Positions 1 to 9,783 of a DNA stretch of 64,000 nucleotides are shown here, in pieces. The DNA is from Anodontia alba (taxonomy: Eukaryota > Mollusca > Bivalvia > Lucinida > Lucinidae). The stretch is taken from contig OZ024826.1 in assembly GCA_964016985.1 (NCBI GenBank), forward strand, positions 62,440,910 to 62,504,909. The letters are read 5' to 3'. Within the stretch, counting starts at the first letter, position 1. Each line of letters opens with the position of its first letter. The translations under genes and the position numbers were made by a program. The notes below the pieces were generated by a model. It had not been told where the DNA came from, searched no databases, and worked only from the letters and a program-made list of their open reading frames with translations.

Positions 1-78
1 GTCTTAATTCAGAAGGTCCCTTTAAGCAGCTACCTGTGTGACATCGCTCTTCCCACTCTTTTGATCACGTGTCAGTTT
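1..78. repeat. Left inverted terminal repeat of DIRS copy A (partial)
   Basis: Bases 1-78 pair with 9139-9216 in inverted orientation. Shared landmarks are GTCTTAAT, AGGTCCCTTTAAGCAG, ACCTGTGTGA and GATCACGTGTCAGTTTC. The outer part of the repeat is cut off by the window edge. Confidence 0.9.
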
Positions 79-1040
79 CTTTGAAGGATAAAACAATACA
101 ACTGAGCTACGCGGGGAGGAAGGTGGGATTCTCTTATCTATAGGTTAAGTATTGCTAGTTAAAATATGTTTTACTTTTAAAAACTTCATTTTAACTGCAC
201 AATACATTAACCTAAAGATAATGTTTGTTTTTTTTGTTGTTTTTTTTTTACTTTTTTTTTTTTTTTTTATTATTATTATTCAACTGACAATCTCAATTAA
301 ATACATGTACAGACAGAATATTTGTTACATAAGTATATGTGGTAATTGATGTTCATTTCTGTTTACAATAATTACATGTACAAACATATTGGGTTCCTTT
401 AAAAGTACCAGTAACTAACTAACGTTTTTCGCATGCGAGAAGCTCCCGCAACAATAATATTTAAAAAAAAAAAAAAAAAAAAAAAAACGGAAATCAGACG
501 CGGGAATTTCTCGCCACGAAAAAATAGCTGACCCACAGTGTACCATCGAACTATGAAATAAGGAGTTTAAAACACTAGTTAAAAAGTTCTCCCTTCCCCT
601 ATCCTACCCCTCAAGCCACATCTTCCAATAAGAACAACATTCTACAACCATCAGACAAGAATGCGACGTTGCGCTGGCGAGATGCACATTTTATCCCCCC
701 GTTGCCTCGACAAAGCTAACAGAGTGTCATGGAGAGGAAAAGAAAAAGGTAGAGTGATATGCTACACATTTTATAGAGATTCAGAAATAATTTCACCACA
801 CAGCATACTACTGGCGATTAATAAAAAATTGATAGTTTTCACGGGAAATAAATTTTAGTCAACCACCTTAGCAGGTGAAGATAACAGTTCTGCATGGATG
901 CGCCAATTTCTGCGTTTATTCATGTATGTCTGTGTACATATCATAAATATCTTTTGGTCAGCTAAATCGGATCGTATAATATTTGCATCGGAATATATAT
1001 ATATATTAAGGTAAGTTTTTCTTTGTATATGCAAAATGTT

Positions 1041-1088
1041 TTATTTAAATAAATAAATAAAATAAATGAATAAATAAATAAAATAAAC
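1041..1088. repeat. AAAT-type microsatellite
   Basis: Imperfect run of AAAT/TAAA units inside the retroposed insert. A short TA run sits just upstream at about 993-1008. Confidence 0.8.
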
Positions 1089-1409
1089 ATCGAAAATTAT
1101 ATGAAAAGGATAAAATGTTGTACCACATAATGTATAATTTAGCTCCATGAAGTCTGAATGCCCAGTAAAGAGTATATATATATTTTCTTATTCAGTATTC
1201 TATCTATCTATTTGATTATTATATTTATTTATTATCGTATACTATCATGGTTCGTACATATATGTAAGTACGTACTTGTGAAATACACGCATTACGTTAA
1301 CACGCCCATGCAAAATATGGCCAGCCGTTCTGGCTGTTAAAACGTCATTGTTCAGATGAAAAATTGTGATATTTTTCTCATTCATGGCAAACATTGACCC
1401 TTGGGGCCC

Positions 1410-1440
1410 ACTAGAACCGCCTCACTGAGGCAGTTCTAAT
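1410..1440. repeat. Stem-loop with GCCTCA/TGAGGC arms
   Basis: Arms of 15 nt (1410-1424 and 1426-1440) pair at 13 positions around a single-base loop. The same palindromic core, with the same flanking CATTAGAA / TTCTAATGAG bases, recurs as a longer hairpin at 55898-55968. A related hairpin (AGAGCT.CCTC / GAGGCAGCTCT) is at 2130-2152. Confidence 0.7.
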
Positions 1441-2540
1441 GAGTTACAAAAATCCATGCTCAAATAAAAAATAAGAAAATTTATCTATATCCCTGTAAGC
1501 CCCACTTTTCTCTTTATAGACTTTTATCTTTATAAAGTGGGGCCTACAGGGGTCCTCATTTTATGGACATGTCAACGCAATCGTTCATTTCAAAATGCGC
1601 CAAAACTGTAAATAAATGTTTGTTTGTTTTTTGTTTTTTTGTTTTTGTTTTTTTTTTGTTTGCTTTAGTCTGTTAATTATCGATAAAAGGTAAAGGTAAA
1701 GGTAAGTAACAGACCGTTTTTTTTTAAACAGCAATTCACCTATCAAGCAACTTATATCTCATTCAAATTGAGATTTTGAGCAGATCACGAGCGGGAAGCG
1801 CAATCTATCATTTAATCAACATCTCACCAACAAACGGAGACATAACGCTTAGAAAGCACTTGATTCCTGTACTTTAATTTTGCTGTCAAAGTTATTCTTT
1901 TTATATTTTATTGTTTGATTGATTGATTGAATAAATGATTAAAGAAAAATATTATTTCCGATTAGCACAAAGTTCCCTAACTATACAGGCTGAAATTTAG
2001 CATACCATTACATAAATACCTCTATGCATAGTGTACCACTGCCCATCCCAGTTTGTATAAAACGTGGGACTCGCAGGGGCACGTATTAATTTCCTGATTA
2101 CTGAAGAAAAGATACTGCAGGTGCTCGCCAGAGCTTCCTCAGAGGCAGCTCTAACAAACACCTACAACTGCTCTCCAGCGCGGCTATAAGAAAAGTATCA
2201 TTACTTTCCATCTGGAAAATACAATTAATACAAACATGAAAAGTAGCCAACTTTACACGAATGTATTCTATAAAGTCCCATGCCCACTAAAGTCATGCTT
2301 ATAGTATTCAAACACAACCTAAAGATAATGTGCTAGAATTTGCAGATTAGGAGGGAGGAGCTCTCCTAATTCTAACAGAAATAATATATATATTGAATCC
2401 CTAACTTCTGGATTAAGGCTCAGGAAACACTTAGGAATAAGATACATTCATGATATACAATCCTAAGAATGATCTAAATTCCTAACATATATGTTAGATA
2501 TTAATTACCTTCATATATGTAAAATAGGCTTTGGAGGCTA

Positions 2541-3518
2541 TCAGTCTTCTCTAGGTGGCAAAGGCTCTATTTTTATAATAGTATAAGATACCCATCTCGA
2601 GACAGAAGCCTTAGAGATGTCTTGATTGCCTTTAATTGGTAGAAATAATCTAGTTCTATTCTGACGATAAGAACTAGTCATCTTAAGGTAGAATTTTAAT
2701 GCTCTTATAGGGCATAAAAGTCTATCCAATTATTCTCTTTTACATGTTTGAGCTAAACTGGGGAAATGGATGGAAGCTGATTCTTTGCCAAAAACCCACT
2801 TTGAACTATCAATGATACTGAACCATCAGATTGATTGAACCTTAAATGATTTGCATCCATTGCCAAAGCATGAATTTTTCTGCATCTTTTAGCCGTGGCA
2901 AGACCTAATAGAAAGGCTGTCTTAATCGTAACGTGAAGTTCAGATGCCTTATGTAGAGGTTCAGATGGGGCTTTCTGAGGGCAAACTAAGAACCAAGATA
3001 AATCCCATTTAGGGGTAAGAGATCTTTGTACTGGGCGTTGCAATTCAAAAGATTTAATTAATACTGACAAGACTGGATTGGATCCGACTCCATTACCAGT
3101 CTTAAATTTAAGAGTATTTGATATCATGGATCTATAGCCCTTAATGGTACTTATTTGATTTTTTTTTTTTTCAGAAAAAAGGTAAATAAGGAAGTGGGCT
3201 ATTACTGTAAGAGGGGCCGAGAATCTTCTTTCTATGACACCAATTGGAGTATACGACCCATTTTGCATCATAGACTTTCTGAATAGATGTTTGTCTTGAT
3301 TTTGAGACAAAGTCTGCAACCTTCTGCGAAAACATTTTATCTCTAATTGATTGCTTGATAACTCCCAAGCGTGAAGGGCGAGTAATGGGAGATTTGGATG
3401 TTGAAACCTTCCTTTTGACTGTGTCAGTAGTTTTGGAAAGAGCTGAAGAAGAATTGGAGCTGATACTAATAGTTGTAACACCTCTGAAAACCACTGAAGT
3501 TGGGGCAAAGAGGAGCAA
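2541..3518 (-). pseudogene. DIRS tyrosine recombinase remnant, C-terminus missing
   Basis: Three frames carry parts of one recombinase. The N-terminal core-binding part (3518 to about 3190) contains IQKVYDAKWVVYSNWC, typical of DIRS recombinases. The catalytic part (about 3225 to 2753) contains STIKGYRSMI and GLATAKRCRKIHAL, which carries the first catalytic arginine. A third piece (2729-2541) contains LCPIRALKFYL and ASVSRWVSYTI. A T-rich run at 3159-3171 marks the first frameshift. The expected HxxR box and catalytic tyrosine are not found before the sequence passes into the left untranslated region, so the enzyme is truncated as well as frameshifted. Confidence 0.8.
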
Positions 3519-4206
3519 TAAGAACTCTTCTGCACAGAGATTGAAGTATCTTGGCTAGAACAGAGGGTATCAGAATTGTTGGTGAAAATGCATATGCATG
3601 AAGACAATTCCAGTTCATTGACAATGCGTCTATCGCTAAGGCATGGCTGTCCGGAACTGGAGATACATACAATGGGAGTTTGTGATTGAATCACGTCGCA
3701 AACCAATCCACATTGGGATAATTGAGCATTTGGAAAATGGAATTTGCTACAGACTGATCCAAAGCCCATTCTGTTTTGAGAGGTCTGTCCAATCTCGAAA
3801 GACTGTCTGCAAATATATTGAATTTGCCTGGAATATGACGAACTCTGATCACGATATCGTGTTCCAGACACCAACGAAAGATCTCCCATACCTCTTCACA
3901 TAGGTTGGGAGACTGTGTTCCTTCTTGTTTGTTGATATAGGAGACCACCGTTGTATTGTCGGTAGAGATCATAACACAAGAGTGGTGTATGTATTTTATG
4001 GCTTTCTTCAGTGCTAAACAAATGGCCATCATTTCCAGAATATTGATAAGGAGCTGGGATTGGTCTTCCGACCAGCAACCATGAAAGGATAGTCTCATCG
4101 GCTCAAGATGAGCTCCCCATCCATAATGAGTGGCATCCGTAAAGAGGAATGTATTCGGATCTGGAGGATGAAAGGACGTTCCCAGAGAGAAGCGATTGGT
4201 GTCCAT
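3466..4206 (-). pseudogene. DIRS RNase H domain and connector to recombinase
   Basis: Residues LFTDATHYGWGAHL, LEMMAICLAL and STDNTTVVSYIN give the D, E and D of the RNase H active site in order. HIPGKFNIFADSLSR follows, as expected for DIRS and related reverse-transcribing elements. After a frameshift near 3680 the connector MYVSPVPDSHALAIDAL..W...YAFSP..LI (3672-3466) matches the segment that joins RNase H to the recombinase in DIRS polyproteins. RNase H would degrade the RNA strand of the replication hybrid. Confidence 0.83.
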
Positions 4207-4229
4207 CCATCATTTCAAATGGAATCGAA

Positions 4230-5440
4230 TCATGTTGTTGATTGGAACCTGATGGTCAAGAGGAAGAATGTGAGGTCTCCAGACTGATAAGAGACACATT
4301 TGAAGCGGTTAAATGTAGTCTGCCTAGGAGAACGAAGTCTGCTGCTGCACTGAGTTTGCCCAAAAGTGAAAGGAAAGTTTGTGCCGAAACTTGAGTCTGA
4401 GAAAGGAACAGTTTGATAGTCAGAAATTGGTCTGCTGGTACCCTGACTATATTCTGTTGTGTCAGAAATTCCGTCCCTATAAATATGAATTTCTGGGATA
4501 GTATCAAATCTGTCTTCTTTAAATTTGGAATGAACTCTAGACTCTGCACAGTTTGAAGGCAATATATTGTATGAGATACAAGCCGGTTGCAAATTAGATC
4601 TCTTATAAGCCAATTGTCTAGGTATGGAAATAACGGGATAGCAAGTTGACCCAAGTGCGCTGCTATTACGTCCATCAGTTTGGTGAAAATCCACGGACTT
4701 AGGGACATTCCAAAGGGTAAAGCCGTGAATTGGAAGACCTGATCTTAGAACAAGAACCAAAGATACTTTCTAGATCGAGGGTGAATTGGAACATGTAGGT
4801 AAGCCTCTGTCAGGTCTATGAAGACAGTCCAATCGTTGACCAATATCGACTGTCATACTGACTTGACTGTCTCCATCTTGAATGGTTGTTTCCTTTTGTA
4901 TTGATTTAGCAAAGAAAGATCTATTACTGGACGTAACTTTCCATTCTTTTTAGGCACAAGAAATAACCGGGAATAAAAACTGGGAGTTCCCGGATCTTGT
5001 ACCCTTTCCACTGCCCGTTTCTGAAGAAGATCCTCAATCTCTTGTTCCAGTAGCAGGGAGGAAGATTGACTCAGACTTATCTGAACTGATGAAAGAGGGG
5101 GGATTTGACCTGAATGGTATCCTGAAACCGTCTCGAACCATAGAGAGGACCCATTTGTTGTTTGTTAATTCTCCCCATTGTTCCACAAAGTAGGCCAATC
5201 TTCCTCCAACTGGAATATCTGGGCGTGGTAAGATAGGCAGTTGAAAGGGTTGGCTTTCAGAACTTTGTGGAAGATGAGGCCTGTTTAGAGGAGGGGAAAT
5301 GTCTCGTGTTACTACTCCTCTTAGTATAGTCCTTTCTAGTTCCCGACGTAAAGGACTGGGTTCGAGTTTTAGACCTCTACGGTTGTGTCTGTTTAGGTCT
5401 AGCTGACTTACTTGGCTGTCTAGGTCTTTTTAACGCTCCC
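4230..5440 (-). pseudogene. DIRS reverse transcriptase remnant
   Basis: Conceptual translation across several frames gives SRLFLVPKKNGKLRPVIDLS (about 4990-4930), TVFIDLTEAYLHVPIHP (about 4840-4790), FTALPFGMSLSPWIFTKLM (about 4730-4675) and PYLDNWLIRDL (about 4630). These are the fingers, palm and catalytic boxes of a reverse transcriptase of the DIRS/LTR class. The catalytic box reads YLDN where the family has YLDD, so one metal-binding aspartate is lost. Stops and frameshifts interrupt the region, notably around 4750. The upstream part (5440-5050) is low-similarity linker shared with copy B at 9600-9980. Confidence 0.82.
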
Positions 5441-5512
5441 GAAGCCCAATAAGATGACTTTTGTTGTTGTACATTAGCCCTTCTCTTGCTGAACACGACA
5501 TGCCCTGTCTTA

Positions 5513-5580
5513 ACAAACAGTGTAGATCCAGATCAGTTGGCTTCTGAAGAAGCCAACTAATCTGGATCTGCACTGTTTGT
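5513..5580. repeat. Near-perfect palindrome, 34-nt arms, no loop
   Basis: 5513-5546 and 5547-5580 are inverted complements at 31 of 34 positions. The outer arm begins ACAAACAGTGTAGATCC, the same start as the palindromes at 15715-15782 and 16030-16107, so these belong to one foldback family. About 150 bp of unassigned sequence (5581-5731) follows before the next element starts. Confidence 0.8.
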
Positions 5581-5731
5581 CATTAAATATGTGAATTTCT
5601 ATCAAAAACCTGGATCAAGTAATCTGATTGGCTGGAAATTAGAAGTGGGCGTGGCATATTAATGTATTCAGCATGACAAGTGTTAGTACTGGTTGAAGAA
5701 GATGCTATAAATTTCTGTTGTTGCATTTCGT

Positions 5732-7243
5732 AACTAGACAAAGTGCCCAGTGAGGCACGTATACCCCAGAAGAGCGCTACCGCCAGTTTTTAACGAGCAC
5801 AAAATATGTAGCTTTGACTCTGGAGATGGTAGGATGGATGAATTCCATGCTGATAGCTATATCCCCTAAACCTCTCTGTAGGAGGATAATAAAATTCAAC
5901 AAAAGGTCTTGATGGTATAGCTATATAAACTTAGATGCAATTTTTTTTTACTTTTATATGAAATTTCTAAGTCTGTGACCTTGACCTGAAGGTCATACCC
6001 TATATCTACCAACATGTCAAATATAAATGAAATTCCTCAAAGGTTCTTGATGGTATAGCTATATAAACTTAAACACAAAAAACTTTGACTTTTTTATGAA
6101 AATTATAAGTCTATGACCTTGACCCCAAGGTCACCCCTGGGGTGGGGATGGTGCTAATAAAAACTTTAGACCTATATCTACCATCATGCCAAATATGAAT
6201 GAATTCCATCAAAAGGTCTTCAAAATATGAACAAAGTATGAACAAATAATGTTTCAAAGGACGGACGGACAGACAAAAAGATTTCTTTCTGATAGCTATA
6301 TCCGCTCAACCTTTCAGTTAAGGGATAATGAAATTTAATAAAAGATCTTGATGATATGGCTATATAAACTTAAACGCAAAAATTTTTACTTTTATATGAA
6401 AATTCTAAGTTCCTGACCTTGAACTCGGTCACACCCGGGGTGGGGATCATGCGGAGTAAGACGCTAGGCCGATATCTACCAACATGTAAAATATAAATGA
6501 AATTCCTCAAGGTCTTGATGATACAGCTATATAAACTTAAACACAAAAAACTTTGACTTTTTTATGAAAATTCTAAGTCTGTGACCTTGACCCTAAGGTC
6601 ACCCCCAGGGAGGGGATGGTGCTGATAAAAACCTAAGACCTATATATACCATCATGCCAAATATGATCCAGGGTGGGGATCATGCGGAGTAAGATGCTAG
6701 GCCGACATCTACCAACATGTCAAATATAAATGAAATTCCTGAAGGGTCTTGATGATATAGCTATATAAACTTAAACACAAAAAACTTCGACTTTTTTTAC
6801 TAAAATTCTAAGTCCGTGACCTTGTTCCCAAGGTCACCCCCGGGGTGGGAATGGTGCTGATAAAAACTTTAGACCTATATCTACCAACATGCCATATATG
6901 AATAAAATCCATCAAAGGGTCTTCAAAATATGAGGTCTTATAAACTTTAACACAAAAACTTTGACCCTGTGACTTTTTTACAAAAATTCAAAGTCCGTGA
7001 CCTTGTTCCCAAGGTCACCCCGGGGTGGGGATGGTGCTGATAAAAACTTTAGACCTATATCTACCATCATGCCATATATGAACAAAATCCATCAAAGGGT
7101 CTTCAAAATATGAGGTCTTATAAACTTTAACGCAAAAACTTTGACCCTGTGACGGAAAGACGAACAAACGTACATAAGAACGAACGAACGAACGGAAAAG
7201 CAAAAACTATATACCCCCACATACTTCGTATGTCGGGGGTATA
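5732..7243 (+). mobile_element. Tandem-cored pearl/HINE-like element (TATACCCC family)
   Basis: The start reads ACTAGA, then a stem-loop (GTGCCCAGTGAGGCAC), then GTATACCCC. The end reads ATATACCCCC, a CATACTTCGTATG hairpin, then GGGGGTATAA, so the 5' TATACCCC is complementary to the 3' GGGGTATA. The core holds repeats of about 165-330 bp carrying GTGACCTTGACCCCAAGGTCACC or close variants. A microsatellite-like run (GACGAACAAACG..GAACGAACGAACGG) precedes the terminal hairpin. Sequence on both sides aligns to DIRS copy B, so the element lies inside the gag region of copy A. No protein is encoded. Confidence 0.72.
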
Positions 7244-7244
7244 A

Positions 7245-8954
7245 TTAGATTTAGCAACTTCTTTGATTTTGTTATCAAACAAAGTTTTTGCATTAACTGG
7301 AGCATTTCTAAGTTCGCAACTGGAATTCTCCAATAATAACTTTGATGTGGCTATTGCTGCTAGCCTGAAATAGCTCTGAGGCGAAAATTGTGGACATTGC
7401 TGTTGAATGTCAAATGGATTTAGCCACAGCCTCCAAGAGTCTAGACAGAGCTGTGACTGACATGGACTCCTGTTTGAGGCATAAATAGGCTGCTGAAGAG
7501 AATAAATCCCCGCGCAAATTGATCGCCACTAATTTGCGAGCTCTCTTTTCCCAGATTTCTAGATTTTTAACTGGGATGGAACATCTTCCCCTGCTAGAAA
7601 TGCCCAATAGCGAAGCTCAGCTTCTAGCTGGGGAAGATTCAATGTGGGAAAATATTGGTTATGGCATTTGTAGTATTTCATCGGAGCCAAGGACAAAACT
7701 AAATACTGAAGGCAGAGCTAGTCTTTACCACAATTTTCAGAGTCTATTTTGACTGTGGGAGCACTAATAATGGAGACACTTGAGCCTGCATTAAGTGCTC
7801 GATTCCAGACAGTGGTTTTGTAGGAGTATTTTCCTCCCGTCGGCTTAGGGACATAACTCCTGTAGAAGTAGTCTGAATACTTCATTAACAGCCCTGACAA
7901 AGGACTAGGTTTTCGACTCCGAATCGGATCCTGTGTCCCTTGAAGAATGTATGATAGGTGTTTGTTCTATAGTCATATCAGGTTACAGCGTTGTCGGAAC
8001 TTCCGCAACCTGAGGAGATTGTCTAGTTCTTTTATATCTACCATAATCATGACTAGAAGAAGATGAAGATGACGTCAAACGTCTTCTTCTTTTGTGTGAA
8101 TGTTTGGACCTCTTTGATTTTTTGCTTCTCCTTTGAGCAGCCAAAGAGGACGATCTAGAAGAGGAGGAAGAAGAAGACGATCTATGTCTTCTCCTCTTCT
8201 TTGTTCTGTGTTTTGTTTTAGGCTGATCTCTCCTACTTTGCCTAGATTGAGATGTGTACCTGTCTGTGGACTGCCAAATATTACTAGGAGGACCTATGAT
8301 ACTTGGGTACAACATCTGACTAAAGTCTGGCTCTAGAGGTAATAAAACTCTCTTTGAAGCTGTAGGGTTCTGATGTTCATTAAGAAATGATTGTTCAGAA
8401 CCCCTATGTGATTGACTGGCTACCCAGTGTTCATTGCCGATCGAGTGCTGAATGATGACTGGTACCTGGTAAGTTGACTGGTGACTGGTGATTAAATGTC
8501 CGGTGCCTGAAGTCCGGTGCCTGGTAATCACTGAATGATTGGTGACTGGATGACCGGTGACTGGTTGACCAGTGACTGGTGGACTTACACTTTGGATGCA
8601 CTCAGGATCCGGGTAGTTGCCACCCTGATGGGTCTTACCCCTGGCAATATAGCCCTGTGGGTTGGTGCTCCCATCAAAAGAATTGTCATCAGACTGATCT
8701 GAATTGACAGCCAGTCTTTTCTTCTTGTTCTGTTTCTTCTTCCTCATCACTGATCTTCTTGCAAAGTATGTTCCCCATTTGTCTGCAAGGATCCAGGTCT
8801 CCTCTGACCAACGACTACAGGTGGAACATGTCGCTAACCTGGAACAAGAAGAACATGATAAACAATTTTGGTGATTATCCCACCGCGCTTTTATATGTCC
8901 ACAATTGCCGCGAACGATCTTCATGAAAGTTGCAAAAATGCATGACAAGGACAA
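7245..8954 (-). pseudogene. DIRS gag-like protein, copy A
   Basis: The longest open part is 8954-7983 (323 residues). Near its N-terminus CGHIKARWDNH is followed by CLSCSSC, then TCSTCSRW, a Cys-rich zinc-binding-like motif usual at the start of DIRS Gag proteins. The middle holds a PVTGQPVTGHPVT low-complexity stretch, and the C-terminus is rich in Arg-Ser and Lys (RRRRHRSSSSSSSSRSSS), which suggests RNA binding. Further C-terminal gag sequence continues in other frames at 7900-7718, 7607-7410 (KNLEIWEKRARKLVAIN) and 7333-7245. Copy B has the same parts in the same order at 11953-10023. Confidence 0.75.
8440..8590. repeat. Degenerate TGACTGG minisatellite inside gag
   Basis: Repeats of GACTGGTGACTGGTG, GACCGGTG and GTGCCTGG encode the VTGHPVTG segment of gag copy A. 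The same tract is expanded in copy B (about 11280-11550), so it is length-variable between copies. Confidence 0.75.
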
Positions 8955-9138
8955 GTGATCAAAAATAACAAGAAATCGAAAAACGATTTACACAAAATAA
9001 TAAGATCATGAGTGGAAAGAATGATAGAGGAACATAAGAAAGATAAGGATTAATAAATTTAACCGGAGAAAAGAAAGAAAATATAGATTTTTTTCATCCG
9101 GTGAAAAATCCTTTGTTTACTTTCTTGTCCACAGAAAA

Positions 9139-9322
9139 GAAACTGACACGTGATCAAAAGAGCGGGAAGAGTGATATCACACAGGTAACTGCTTAAAGGG
9201 ACCTTTTGGATTAAGACACTTTAACACGACAGAACTGTCGGTTTTTTCTGTGGAAGGTTTGAAATACAGAACAGAATAGCACATTATCTATAAGTTAATA
9301 TATTGTGCAGTTAAAAATAAAG
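9139..9322. repeat. Right inverted terminal repeat of DIRS copy A
   Basis: 9139-9216 pairs with 1-78. The outer part (GTCGGTTTTTTCTGTGGAAGG..., AGCACATTATCTATAAGTTAA...TGCAGTTAAAA) is the inverted complement of the left end of copy C (58935-59040) and matches the right end of copy B (14370-14458). Confidence 0.88.
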
Positions 9323-9590
9323 GTATCACAAGGGAATGAAATATGGATGGATGAATGTACATATAAAGTATAGATATAACTAGAATTCCCAGAATTGTAT
9401 GTGTTGCCTGCTTAAAGCGCCAATCATTTGATATGAAAAAAAACAACACAAAAACAAAAAACAAAAAAAAACAGTATTTGTCCTAATAACCACTCCCATC
9501 CTTAAAGGCGACCCCCTCACTATTTATGTCCCGCCCCCTACCAAAGGGTGAGGGGACATAATGTTTTTGGAATGGAGGAAAGACAAAGAT
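9323..9590. other. Junction between DIRS copies, with a foldback
   Basis: No gene is visible. The segment has an A-rich stretch (about 9436-9472) and an imperfect hairpin at about 9524-9563 whose arms read TTATGTCCCG and GGGGACATAA. That hairpin resembles the 3' terminal hairpins of the tandem-cored elements, in minus orientation. Confidence 0.5.
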
Positions 9591-9783
9591 CAAGGGACTG
9601 ACTCAGACAACAGAACTGTAGATAGAGGGGGAGTCAAACTGAATGGGATCCTGAAACTTTCTTGGACAACAGAGAGGACCCATCTGTTTTGAGAATTCTC
9701 CCCACTATTCCACAAAGTGGACCAATCTTCCTCCCACTGGAATATCCAGATATGGTAAGATAGGCAGTGGAAAATATTGGCTT

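Larger units (their letters stand above)
225..2315 (-). mobile_element. Retroposed non-coding insert with 16-bp target-site duplication
   Basis: The 16-mer AACCTAAAGATAATGT stands at 209-224 and again at 2316-2331, and DIRS copy C is uninterrupted at the matching place (about 59256-59272). About 2.09 kb was therefore inserted here with a target duplication of the size made by LINE-type target-primed reverse transcription. The left edge is a long T-rich run followed by TTATTATTATT, which is an A-rich 3' tail if the insert is read on the minus strand. No convincing protein is present. Inside are an (AAAT)-type microsatellite at 1041-1088, an A-tract at about 462-487 flanked by inverted GCGAGAA/TTCTCGC segments, and stem-loops at 1410-1440, 1492-1551 and 2130-2152. 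The parent RNA is unknown. Confidence 0.7.
1..9322 (-). mobile_element. DIRS-type retrotransposon, copy A (decayed, nested)
   Basis: The coding order on the minus strand is gag-like (8954 to 7245), reverse transcriptase (about 5440 to 4230), RNase H (4206 to 3691) and tyrosine recombinase (3518 to 2541). This order plus inverted terminal repeats is diagnostic of DIRS elements, which integrate with a tyrosine recombinase instead of an integrase. Bases 1-78 are the inverted complement of 9139-9216 with few mismatches. The right repeat runs on to about 9322, as shown by its match to copy C at 58935-59040, so the true left end lies roughly 100 bp outside the window. All genes carry frameshifts or stops, so the copy is dead. 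It is interrupted at 225-2315, around 5500-5731 and at 5732-7243. Confidence 0.88.

Noticed and set aside
152..349. Hydrophobic 65-residue open frame
   Set aside because: It crosses the DIRS/insert junction and a T-run; the hydrophobic residues come from TTT codons.
8133..8336. Arg-rich open frame on the plus strand
   Set aside because: It is the antisense of the Arg-Ser tract in the DIRS gag gene.
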